Source: JAWXBA01 sp048499805 (GTDB lineage: Bacteria > Gemmatimonadota > Gemmatimonadetes > Gemmatimonadales > GWC2-71-9). Taken from it: a DNA stretch of 64,000 bases. Location of the stretch: NCBI GenBank assembly GCA_048499805.1, contig JASNZF010000006.1, forward strand, positions 248,001 to 312,000, written 5' to 3'. Within the stretch, counting starts at the first letter, position 1; every line of letters begins with the position of its first letter. A model generated the notes under the pieces. The model was given only the letters and a program-made list of their open reading frames with translations. It ran no database searches and had not been told where the DNA came from. Of the stretch, positions 7,585-14,930 are shown in pieces. The position numbers and the translations under genes are program-made.

Positions 7585-8513
7585 TGCACCTCCTGGTGAC
7601 CGGGGCGGACGGCTTCGTGGGGCGGTGGCTGGTGCGGGAGGCGGTGGCGCAGGGATGGCGGGTGACGGCCGCGATCGGTCCCGGCGGCGCCGCGCCGGAG
7701 GCGTGGCTCACCCCGACCGAGGTGGCGCAGGTCCGGACCATTCCCGCCGACATCACCGTCGCCGCCGACCTTGCCCGCCTGGCCAGGGTCGAGGCCCAGG
7801 CGGTGGTGCACCTGGCCGCCCTCTCCTCGGGTGCGGCGGCGCGCCGGGACCCCGACGGTGCGATGCGGGTCAATGGGATCGCCACCGTCCAGCTGCTCGA
7901 GGCGATCGGCGACGCCGGGCGCCAGCCCACCTTCCTCTTCGTCTCGACCGGCGAGGTGTACGGGGCGGGGCACACGACCCCGATCCGGGAGGATGCCCCG
8001 CTGGCGCCGGTCTCGCCCTACGCGGCCAGCAAGCGGGCCGCCGAGCCCGCGGTCCTCGACCTCGGGATCCCGGCGATCGTCGCCCGGGCCTTTCCCCACT
8101 CGGGGCCGGGGCAGTCCACGGCCTTCGTACTTCCCGCCTTCGCCGCCCGGCTGCGGGAGGCGAAGCGGCTGGGCCAGCGGGAGATTCCGGTCGGCAACCT
8201 CGAGGTGACCCGGGACTTCCTCGACGTCCGCGACGTGGCGCGAGCCTACCTGCTCCTCCTGATCCACGGCCGGCCGGGGGAATGCTACAACGTCGCCAGC
8301 GGGGTGGGTCGCCCGCTGCGGGACTGCTTCCGGCAGATCGCCGCCCTGGTCGGGGTGGACGCCGAGCCGGTCGAGGATGCATCGCTGGTCCGACCTGCCG
8401 ATATTCCGGTCCTGGTCGGCGACGCCGGCAAGCTCCGGGCGGCCACCGGCTGGCAGCCGACCATCGCCTTCGAACAGACACTCCAGGATCTCATCGATGC
8501 CCAAGCGCACTGA
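7584..8513 (+). CDS. rmd: NAD-dependent reductase, probably GDP-4-keto-6-deoxymannose reductase
   Basis: A 309-aa extended short-chain dehydrogenase with a Rossmann start (LLVTGADGFVGRWL), an active-site Ser/Thr stretch (FVSTGEVYG) and the catalytic YAASK. Placed directly after gmd with a one-base overlap, it most likely reduces the GMD product to GDP-D-rhamnose (RMD activity). The family cannot be told from GDP-fucose synthase or a generic epimerase by eye, although there is no sign of the fucose-synthase C-terminal signature. Its 3' end overlaps carB by 17 bases, which ties sugar and pyrimidine genes into one transcript. Confidence 0.75.
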   Translation: MHLLVTGADGFVGRWLVREAVAQGWRVTAAIGPGGAAPEAWLTPTEVAQVRTIPADITVAADLARLARVEAQAVVHLAALSSGAAARRDPDGAMRVNGIATVQLLEAIGDAGRQPTFLFVSTGEVYGAGHTTPIREDAPLAPVSPYAASKRAAEPAVLDLGIPAIVARAFPHSGPGQSTAFVLPAFAARLREAKRLGQREIPVGNLEVTRDFLDVRDVARAYLLLLIHGRPGECYNVASGVGRPLRDCFRQIAALVGVDAEPVEDASLVRPADIPVLVGDAGKLRAATGWQPTIAFEQTLQDLIDAQAH

Positions 8514-11500
8514 CCTCAAGTCCATCCTCCTGATCGGTTCCGGCCCGATTGTCATCGGGCAGGGCGCCGAGTTCGACTACTCGGGCACCCAGGCGGCACG
8601 GGCGCTCCGGGAGGAGGGGTACCGGGTCATCCTGGTGAACTCGAACCCCGCCACCATCATGACCGATCCCGAGGTGGCGGACCGGACCTACGTGGAGCCG
8701 GTCACCCCCGAGTGGGTGGAGAAGGTGATCGCCCGGGAGCGTCCCGACGCCCTGCTGCCGACGATGGGAGGGCAGACGGCCCTGAACGTCGCGATGGCCC
8801 TGGTGCGGAACGGGGTGCTCGAGAAGTACGGGGTGGAGCTGATCGGGGCCAACGAGCGGGCCATCCGGGTGGCGGAGGATCGCCAGGAATTTGCCGACGC
8901 GATGCTGCGGATCGGGCTGGCGACCCCGCAGGGGCACACGGTGCACACCTTCGAAGAGGGGCTCGCCGCGGTGGAGGTGACCGGCTATCCCGCAATCCTG
9001 CGCCCCAGCTTCACGCTGGGCGGCAGCGGCGGCGGCATCGCCTACAACCGGGCGGAGTTCGAGGCCCTCCTCCGGCACGGCCTGGAGCTCTCCCCGGTCA
9101 CCTCCGTCCTGGTGGAGCGCAGCATCATCGGCTGGAAGGAGTACGAGCTGGAGGTGATGCGCGACGGGGCGGACAACGTGGTGATCGTCTGCTCGATCGA
9201 GAACATCGACGCGATGGGGGTCCACACCGGCGACTCGATCACCGTGGCACCGGCGATGACCCTTTCCGACCGCGAGTACCAGGCGATGCGGGACGCCGCT
9301 TGCAAGATCATCCGCGAGGTGGGCGTCGAGGCCGGCGGCTGCAACATCCAGTTCGCGGTCGACCCCGCGACCGGCGAGCAGCTGGTGATCGAGATGAACC
9401 CGCGGGTGTCGCGCTCCTCCGCGCTGGCCTCCAAGGCCACCGGCTTCCCGATCGCCCGGATCGGGACCAAGGTGGCGGTCGGCTACCGGCTCGACGAGCT
9501 GCCCAACGACATCACCAAGACGACCCCGGCCTCGTTCGAGCCGGTGCTCGACTACGTCGTGGTCAAGATCCCCCGGTTCGCCTTCGAGAAGTTCCCCGCG
9601 GCGGACCCGACCCTCACCACCCAGATGAAGTCGGTCGGGGAGGCGATGGCGATCGGCCGCACCTTCAAGGAGGCGCTCCAGAAGGGGTTTCGTGGGCTGG
9701 AGATCGATCGTCCCGGGTGGACCATCGGCGCCACCCTGGCCGACGATCGCCTGCGCGACGACTCGCGGGAGGCGCTGCTCGCCGCGCTCCGGACCCCGAC
9801 GCCCGAGCGGCTGTTCCAGGTGAAGCGGGCGATGCTGGCGGGGATTCCCATCGCCGACCTCGCGGCCGCCTCGGGGATCGATCCCTGGTTCCTGTTCCAG
9901 CTCCAGGAGCTGGTGGACGCCGAGACCGACTGGGTGGCGCGCCGCGGGGCCCTCCAGTCCGCGGATGACGCCACCCGGGCCGGGGCGCTGCGCGCCATGA
10001 AGCGCCTCGGGTTCAGCGACCGCCAGCTGGGCGACCTCTGGCAGATGGACGAGGCCGCGATGCGCGCGGAGCGCCACCGGCTGGGAATCCGGCCGGTGTA
10101 CAAGATGGTGGATACCTGCGCCGGCGAGTTCCCGTCGGCCACGCCCTACCTGTACTCCAACTACGACGAGGAGAACGAGAGCCGTGCCGCCGGGGACCGG
10201 ACCGTGATCATCCTCGGCTCCGGGCCGAACCGGATCGGGCAGGGGGTGGAGTTTGACTACTGCTGTGTCCGCGCCACCCTGGCGTTCCGGGAGATGGGCT
10301 ACCGGACGGTGATGGTGAACTCGAATCCCGAGACGGTCTCGACCGACTTCGACATCTCCGACAGCCTCTACTTCGAGCCGCTGACGCTCGAGGATGTCCT
10401 CGAAATCGTCGCCCTCGAGCAGCCCATGGGGGTGGTGGTCCAGTTCGGGGGCCAGACCCCGCTGCGGCTGGCGCGCGGGCTGGAGGCCGCCGGGGTGCGG
10501 ATCCTGGGCACCAGCCCCGAGGCGATCGACCGGGCCGAGGATCGGGGCCGGTTCGAGGCGATCACCCGGGAGCTGGACATCCCCCAGCCGCCCAACGGCA
10601 CCGCCGAGACAGTGGCCGAGGCCGAGGCGGCGGCGGAACGGATCGGGTACCCGGTGCTGCTCCGCCCCAGCTACGTCCTGGGCGGGCGGGCGATGATGAT
10701 CGTCTACGATGCCGCCTCCCTCCGGGAGTTCTTCGAGGTGGCCGCACGGGTCGCGCCGGGACACCCGGTCCTGATCGACAAGTTCCTCGAAGACGCCTTC
10801 GAGGCCGACGTCGATGCCCTCAGCGACGGTACCCGGTGCATCATCGGCGGGGTCATGCAGCACATCGAGGACGCCGGGATCCACTCGGGCGACTCGGCCT
10901 GCGTGCTGCCGCCATTCCTGATCAGCGAGCCACAGGTGGCCCAGATGCGCGAGTACACCCGGGCCTTTGCCAGGGCCCTCGGGGTCGTCGGGCTGCTGAA
11001 TGTCCAGTACGCCGTGAAGGACGGGGTGGTGTACGTCCTCGAGGTGAATCCGCGGGCCTCCCGCACGGTGCCCTTCGTCTCCAAGACCACCGGCATCCCG
11101 CTCGCCTCCATGGCCGCGCGGGTGATGGTGGGCCAGACCCTCGATGACCTCGGGCTCCGCGACGACGTGCGGCAGCCCTACGTCGCGGTCAAGGAGGCAG
11201 TCTTCCCGTTCACCAAGCTGGCCGGGGTGGACATGATCCTCGGGCCGGAGATGCGCTCGACCGGCGAGGTGATGGGGATTGCGGAGAGCTTCGGGATGGC
11301 GTTTGCCAAGGCGCAGGTTTCCGTCGACGGCGCCCTGCCCCTCGAGGGGACGGTCTTCATCACCGTCAACGACCACGACAAGCCGCAGGTCCTGCCGATC
11401 GCCCGGCGGCTGCACGACCTCGGGTTCACGCTCGCGGCGACGGCGGGCACCGCCGCGGCGCTGGAGGCCGTCGGCATCCCGGCCACCCGGGTCCTCAAGG

Positions 11501-11766
11501 TTCACGAGGGACGGCCCAACGTGATCGACCTGGTGGTCTCCGGCCAGGTGCACCTGCTGATCAACACGCCCCTGGGCAAGCTGACCCAGCAGGACGACTA
11601 TCGCCTGCGCCGGGCCGCCCTCCAGCACCGGGTGCCCTACACCACCACCATGTCCGCGGCCAGCGCGGCCTGCGATGCGATCACCGCCCTCAAGCAGTCC
11701 GCCGGCGAGGTCCGCTCGCTGCAGGAGTGGCACGAGATGGCCCGGGCCGCGGGACCGGCGGAATGA
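8497..11766 (+). CDS. carB: Carbamoyl-phosphate synthase large subunit
   Basis: Makes carbamoyl phosphate from bicarbonate, ammonia and two ATP for pyrimidine and arginine synthesis. At 1,089 aa it is close to the usual ~1,075. Two homologous halves are clear: LLIGSGPIVIGQGAEFDYSG at the start and IILGSGPNRIGQGVEFDYCC near residue 570, each leading an ATP-grasp domain (EMNPRVSRSSAL and EVNPRASRTVPF). The last ~130 residues form the MGS-like allosteric domain (VFITVNDHDKPQVLPIAR). The small subunit carA is not in the window. The start at 8497 (MPKRTDLKSILLIG) fits the family; it overlaps the previous gene and its stop overlaps murB. Confidence 0.97.
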   Translation: MPKRTDLKSILLIGSGPIVIGQGAEFDYSGTQAARALREEGYRVILVNSNPATIMTDPEVADRTYVEPVTPEWVEKVIARERPDALLPTMGGQTALNVAMALVRNGVLEKYGVELIGANERAIRVAEDRQEFADAMLRIGLATPQGHTVHTFEEGLAAVEVTGYPAILRPSFTLGGSGGGIAYNRAEFEALLRHGLELSPVTSVLVERSIIGWKEYELEVMRDGADNVVIVCSIENIDAMGVHTGDSITVAPAMTLSDREYQAMRDAACKIIREVGVEAGGCNIQFAVDPATGEQLVIEMNPRVSRSSALASKATGFPIARIGTKVAVGYRLDELPNDITKTTPASFEPVLDYVVVKIPRFAFEKFPAADPTLTTQMKSVGEAMAIGRTFKEALQKGFRGLEIDRPGWTIGATLADDRLRDDSREALLAALRTPTPERLFQVKRAMLAGIPIADLAAASGIDPWFLFQLQELVDAETDWVARRGALQSADDATRAGALRAMKRLGFSDRQLGDLWQMDEAAMRAERHRLGIRPVYKMVDTCAGEFPSATPYLYSNYDEENESRAAGDRTVIILGSGPNRIGQGVEFDYCCVRATLAFREMGYRTVMVNSNPETVSTDFDISDSLYFEPLTLEDVLEIVALEQPMGVVVQFGGQTPLRLARGLEAAGVRILGTSPEAIDRAEDRGRFEAITRELDIPQPPNGTAETVAEAEAAAERIGYPVLLRPSYVLGGRAMMIVYDAASLREFFEVAARVAPGHPVLIDKFLEDAFEADVDALSDGTRCIIGGVMQHIEDAGIHSGDSACVLPPFLISEPQVAQMREYTRAFARALGVVGLLNVQYAVKDGVVYVLEVNPRASRTVPFVSKTTGIPLASMAARVMVGQTLDDLGLRDDVRQPYVAVKEAVFPFTKLAGVDMILGPEMRSTGEVMGIAESFGMAFAKAQVSVDGALPLEGTVFITVNDHDKPQVLPIARRLHDLGFTLAATAGTAAALEAVGIPATRVLKVHEGRPNVIDLVVSGQVHLLINTPLGKLTQQDDYRLRRAALQHRVPYTTTMSAASAACDAITALKQSAGEVRSLQEWHEMARAAGPAE

Positions 11767-12710
11767 ACGCTCGGCACCCGGGGTTCCTCGCTGACCTCCA
11801 GGCCGGCGTGCGCGGCTCGGTGCGGGCGGTGGATGCCCTGGGCCGGTACACGACCTATCGGATCGGGGGGCCGGGGACCGTCTTCGCGCCGGCCGACGCC
11901 GAGGATGCCGTGGCCGCCACGCGACTGGCCAACCGGCTCGGGGTCCCCTGGTTTGCGCTCGGGCTCGGCTCGAACATCCTCCTGCCCGACCAGGGGATGG
12001 ACGCCCTCGTCATCCGGATCGGGAAGGGGCTCGACGCCGTGCGGCAGGACGAGGGGTCCTGGACCCTGGGAGCAGGCCTCCCCGCACCGCTGGCTGCCCG
12101 CAGGACCGCCGCGGCGGGATGGGCCGGGCTCCACATGATGGTCGGCGTCCCGGGGACCGTGGGCGGTGGCGTGTTCATGAACGCCGGCTGCCACGGCGGC
12201 GACTGGAGCCGGGTGGTGCGCGAGGTCACCGTCGTCGACGCCGGTGGCGAGTCGCGAGTCATTCCCGGCGACCGGATCCCCTTCGGCTACCGGCGCAGCG
12301 GCCTGCGGGGACTGCTCATCCTCGAGACCCGCGTCGCGCTGGAGCCGGCGGCCCCCGAGGAGCTGGAGGCCGAGCTTGCGAAGCTCTTTGCATGGCGGCA
12401 GGCCGGCACCCCGTTCAACCAGCCCTGCTGCGGGAGCGTCTTCGCCAATCCCGCCTGGCCCGAGGGGGCGCCCGCCTCCGGTCCCCGGACGGCGGGGCAG
12501 TTGATCGAGGCGGCCGGCTTCAAGGGGCGTCGCGTGGGTGGCGTCGAGGTCAGCCCGATGCACGCCAACTACTTCGTCAACACCGGTGGGGGGACCGCCG
12601 CCGATGTGCAGGCCCTGATCGGCGAGGTCCAGTCCGGCGTCGCCCAGCGCTTCGGCGTCACCCTGGAGCCCGAGGTGAAGGTGATCGCCCCCGATGGGCG
12701 GTATGTTTAG
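11763..12710 (+). CDS. murB: UDP-N-acetylenolpyruvoylglucosamine reductase
   Basis: Reduces UDP-GlcNAc-enolpyruvate to UDP-MurNAc with NADPH and FAD, the second committed step to peptidoglycan. It is 315 aa. FAD-binding motifs TTYRIGGPG and LGLGSNILLPDQG are present, then VPGTVGGGVFMNAGCHGGD. The proton donor serine is in GSVFANP, and a final Glu lies in LEPEVKVI. The ATG overlaps the carB stop (ATGA). The stop at 12708-12710 is followed immediately by a tandem repeat, with no ordinary terminator. Confidence 0.94.
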   Translation: MNARHPGFLADLQAGVRGSVRAVDALGRYTTYRIGGPGTVFAPADAEDAVAATRLANRLGVPWFALGLGSNILLPDQGMDALVIRIGKGLDAVRQDEGSWTLGAGLPAPLAARRTAAAGWAGLHMMVGVPGTVGGGVFMNAGCHGGDWSRVVREVTVVDAGGESRVIPGDRIPFGYRRSGLRGLLILETRVALEPAAPEELEAELAKLFAWRQAGTPFNQPCCGSVFANPAWPEGAPASGPRTAGQLIEAAGFKGRRVGGVEVSPMHANYFVNTGGGTAADVQALIGEVQSGVAQRFGVTLEPEVKVIAPDGRYV

Positions 12711-12822
12711 GCGGGTCAGCGGGTCAGCGGGTCAGCGGGTCAGCGGGTCAGCGGGTCAGCGGGTCAGCGGGTCAGCGGGTCGGCGGGCCAGCGGGTCGGC
12801 GGGTCGGCGGGTCGGCGGGTCG
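12711..12822 (+). repeat. G-rich 8-bp tandem repeat, composite element copy 1
   Basis: Fourteen consecutive 8-bp units begin at the base after the murB stop: eight exact GCGGGTCA (12711-12774), then GCGGGTCG, GCGGGCCA and four GCGGGTCG. A degenerate unit follows at 12823. The period of 8 is not a codon multiple, so this is not a protein repeat. Runs of GGG spaced by five bases could form G-quadruplexes on this strand. A related array lies at 60764. Confidence 0.95.
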
Positions 12823-12827
12823 GCGGA

Positions 12828-12836
12828 TGATATGAT
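12828..12836 (+). promoter_or_regulatory. Possible extended -10 promoter
   Basis: TG-A-TATGAT forms an extended -10 hexamer just after the G-rich array. No -35 is visible because the upstream DNA is repeat. If active it would transcribe the inverted repeat and the sugar genes from 13100. Confidence 0.35.
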
Positions 12837-12856
12837 CTCGACATGCCTTGGGAGTT

Positions 12857-12964
12857 TCATCCCGAGCGGAGCGAGGGATCTTGCCTTTCCGCGGCTGGAG
12901 CGGTCCGTTGGGAGCCGGCTTCGGCTTTCTGAGGAGGAGATCCCTCGGCTCCGGCTCGGGATGA
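12857..12964. repeat. Imperfect inverted repeat, REP/MITE-like
   Basis: The left arm (12857-12882, core CCCGAGCGGAGCGAGGGATC) matches the reverse complement of the right arm (12938-12964) apart from two single-base indels and minor end differences. About 55 bases separate the arms. The pattern resembles short palindromic elements I know from many GC-rich genomes, but I cannot name the family. It could fold as a long hairpin in RNA. Confidence 0.75.
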
Positions 12965-13005
12965 CACCTTGTGGAAGCACCGGCGCTACCTACCGCGCGG
13001 TCCTT

Positions 13006-13099
13006 CCCGACACCCGACACCCGACACCCGGCACCCGGCACCCGACAGCTGATACCCGACACCCGACACCCCAGTCCCCAGTCCCCAGCCCCCATCCCC
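13006..13099 (+). repeat. C-rich 7-bp tandem repeats, composite element copy 1
   Basis: Nine 7-bp units of CCCGACA or CCCGGCA (one degenerate, GCTGATA, at 13048) are followed by CCCCAGT, CCCCAGT, CCCCAGC and a shortened end. The array runs right up to the start codon at 13100, so that gene has no Shine-Dalgarno sequence. The same unit order recurs at 60921-60990. Confidence 0.93.
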
Positions 13100-13693
13100 A
13101 TGCCCAACTACTTCGCCCACGAAAGCGCCTACATCGATGACGGAGCCGAGATCGGCGCCGGCACGAAGATCTGGCACTTCACCCACGTCATGCCTGGTGC
13201 GGTGCTGGGCCGCGACTGCAATGTCGGGCAGAACGTGGTGGTCATGCCCGGGGTGCGCGTCGGCAACAACGTCAAGATCCAGAACAACGTGTCGCTGTAC
13301 GAGGGGGTGGTGCTCGAGGACGACGTCTTCTGCGGGCCGAGTTGCGTGTTCACCAACGTGATCAACCCCCGCAGCCATGTTTCCCGGAAGTCCGAGTACC
13401 TCCCGACTTTGGTGCGTCGGGGGGCCGCGATCGGCGCCAACGCCACCATCGTTTGCGGGCACACGATCGGGGAGTACGCCTTCATCGCCGCTGGGGCGGT
13501 CCTGACCCGGGATGCCCCGGCCTACGGCGTGATGGCGGGGGTTCCCGCCCGGCGGATCGGCTGGATGTGCCAGTGCGGGGTCCGGCTGGCGCTGGGGCCC
13601 GACGGGGAGGGACGGTGCACCGAATGTGGCGCGAGTTTCCGGGAGCAGGCAGGGGTCCTGACCCCGATTGACCCACCCACACGGACTGGGTAA
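13100..13693 (+). CDS. N-acetyltransferase, WbpD/WlbB type (UDP-GlcNAc3NA N-acetyltransferase)
   Basis: A 197-aa left-handed beta-helix acetyltransferase. It has hexapeptide repeats and strong similarity in memory to WbpD, including KIQNNVSLYEGV, FCGPSCVFTNVINPRS and TIVCGHTIGEYAFIAAGAV. It should acetylate the 3-amino group of UDP-2-acetamido-3-amino-glucuronate. The C-terminus carries a small zinc-ribbon-like CxC...CxxC segment. The ATG at 13100 directly follows the C-rich repeat and lacks a Shine-Dalgarno sequence. The next genes encode the matching aminotransferase and dehydrogenase, which supports the assignment. Confidence 0.85.
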   Translation: MPNYFAHESAYIDDGAEIGAGTKIWHFTHVMPGAVLGRDCNVGQNVVVMPGVRVGNNVKIQNNVSLYEGVVLEDDVFCGPSCVFTNVINPRSHVSRKSEYLPTLVRRGAAIGANATIVCGHTIGEYAFIAAGAVLTRDAPAYGVMAGVPARRIGWMCQCGVRLALGPDGEGRCTECGASFREQAGVLTPIDPPTRTG

Positions 13694-13696
13694 GTT
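13668..13696 (+). promoter_or_regulatory. Possible promoter inside the end of the acetyltransferase gene
   Basis: TTGACC (13668-13673) and TAAGTT (13691-13696) are 17 bases apart, overlapping the stop codon of the acetyltransferase. It would give a leader of about 85 bases for the aminotransferase. Confidence 0.4.
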
Positions 13697-13786
13697 TAAG
13701 GCTTCTATGGATTTGCGTGTTTCTCCGCCCGTACCTCGGACGTGCCATCGGTCGGGGAACGGGCGCTTCGATTCCCGGGAGCCTGT

Positions 13787-14902
13787 GTGAGCGTGCCACT
13801 GCTGGACCTGCAGGCCCAGTTCGAGTCCATTCGCGAATCGGTGATGCCCAGCCTGCTCGGGGTGATCGAGCGGCAGCAGTTCATCATGGGTCCCGAGGTG
13901 GCCAAGCTGGAGGCCGCGGTCGCTGCGCTCTGCGGTGCCGGGCACGCGGTGGCATGCGCCAGCGGGACCGACGCACTCCTGATTCCCCTTCGGGTCCTCG
14001 CCCTGCAGCCCGGCGACGAGGTCATCACCCCCGCCTTTACCTTCTTTGCGACCGCCGGCGCGATCCACAACGCCGGGGGAACCCCGGTGTTCGTGGACAT
14101 CGAGGCGGGCAGTTTCAACCTCGACCCCGCGGCGGTGGAAGCCGCCATCACCCCGCGCACCCGCGCGATCGTGGTGGTCCACCTCTACGGCCAGATGGCG
14201 GCCATGGAGCGGATCCAGGCGCTCGCCGAGCGGCACGGCCTGGCGGTGATCGAGGACGGTGCCCAGGCGGTGGGCGCCCGCCGGAAGATCGGGGACGAGT
14301 GGCGGGTGGCCTGCTCGATGGGCTCGGTCGGGACGCTCTCGTTCTTCCCGACCAAGAACCTGGGCGGGTGGGGGGATGGCGGGATGATGGTGACCGGGGA
14401 CGCCGGGATGGCCGGGCGGCTCAAGGCCCACCGCCTCCACGGTGGCACCCGGGAGTACCACCACGACGAAGTGGGGCTCAACAGCCGGTTGGACACCCTG
14501 CAGGCCGCGGTGCTGCTGGCCAAGCTGCCGTTCCTCGCCGGCTGGTCCGCCCGGCGCCGCGCCCTTGCCGATCGCTACTCGGCGGAACTCGCCGTCATGC
14601 CGGGGGTGACGCCGCCGCCCACCGATCCAGCCAACGAGCACATCTGGCACCAGTACACGATCCGGGCCGAGCGGCGCGATGACCTGGTGGTCCACCTGCG
14701 GGCCCGGGGGATCGGCCACAAGATCTACTATCCGCTGGCCCTGCATTTGCAGCCGTGCTTCGCCCATCTTGGCTATCGGCCCGGGCGCCTGCCCGTGACC
14801 GAGGCCGCGAGCCAGGCGGTCGTGTCGCTCCCGATCTATCCGGAGCTGACCGAGCGCCAGCAGGACGAGGTGATCAGTGCGATTCGGGAGTTCTACCTCT
14901 GA
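13787..14902 (+). CDS. PLP-dependent sugar aminotransferase, WbpE/WlbC type
   Basis: A 371-aa DegT/DnrJ/EryC1 aminotransferase. It should add an amino group from glutamate to the 3-keto sugar UDP-2-acetamido-3-keto-glucuronate. The PLP lysine lies in FFPTKNLGGWGDGG, and other family motifs are CASGTDAL, TPAFTFFATAGAI and IEDGAQAVGA. The chosen GTG at 13787 (MSVPLLDLQAQ) has GGGAG six bases upstream; an in-frame GTG at 13742 lacks support. A 93-base gap with a candidate promoter separates it from the acetyltransferase. Confidence 0.87.
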   Translation: MSVPLLDLQAQFESIRESVMPSLLGVIERQQFIMGPEVAKLEAAVAALCGAGHAVACASGTDALLIPLRVLALQPGDEVITPAFTFFATAGAIHNAGGTPVFVDIEAGSFNLDPAAVEAAITPRTRAIVVVHLYGQMAAMERIQALAERHGLAVIEDGAQAVGARRKIGDEWRVACSMGSVGTLSFFPTKNLGGWGDGGMMVTGDAGMAGRLKAHRLHGGTREYHHDEVGLNSRLDTLQAAVLLAKLPFLAGWSARRRALADRYSAELAVMPGVTPPPTDPANEHIWHQYTIRAERRDDLVVHLRARGIGHKIYYPLALHLQPCFAHLGYRPGRLPVTEAASQAVVSLPIYPELTERQQDEVISAIREFYL

Positions 14903-14930
14903 GCCCCCGCGGGGGCAGGGAACAGGCAAG

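Noticed and set aside
8491..11733. A 1,080-codon open frame on the minus strand opposite carB
   Set aside because: It is a shadow of a highly conserved gene in high-GC DNA. Its translation is low-complexity, without a recognisable domain.
12711..13099. Repeat arrays as a CRISPR
   Set aside because: Units are 7-8 bases and contiguous, with no spacers and no cas genes.
12694..13140. Repetitive peptide genes in the repeat region
   Set aside because: The 8-base period changes frame at each unit, and the frames are bounded only by chance stops.
13694..13786. A small RNA gene in the 93-base gap
   Set aside because: Only a candidate promoter is seen; there is no terminator hairpin before the aminotransferase.
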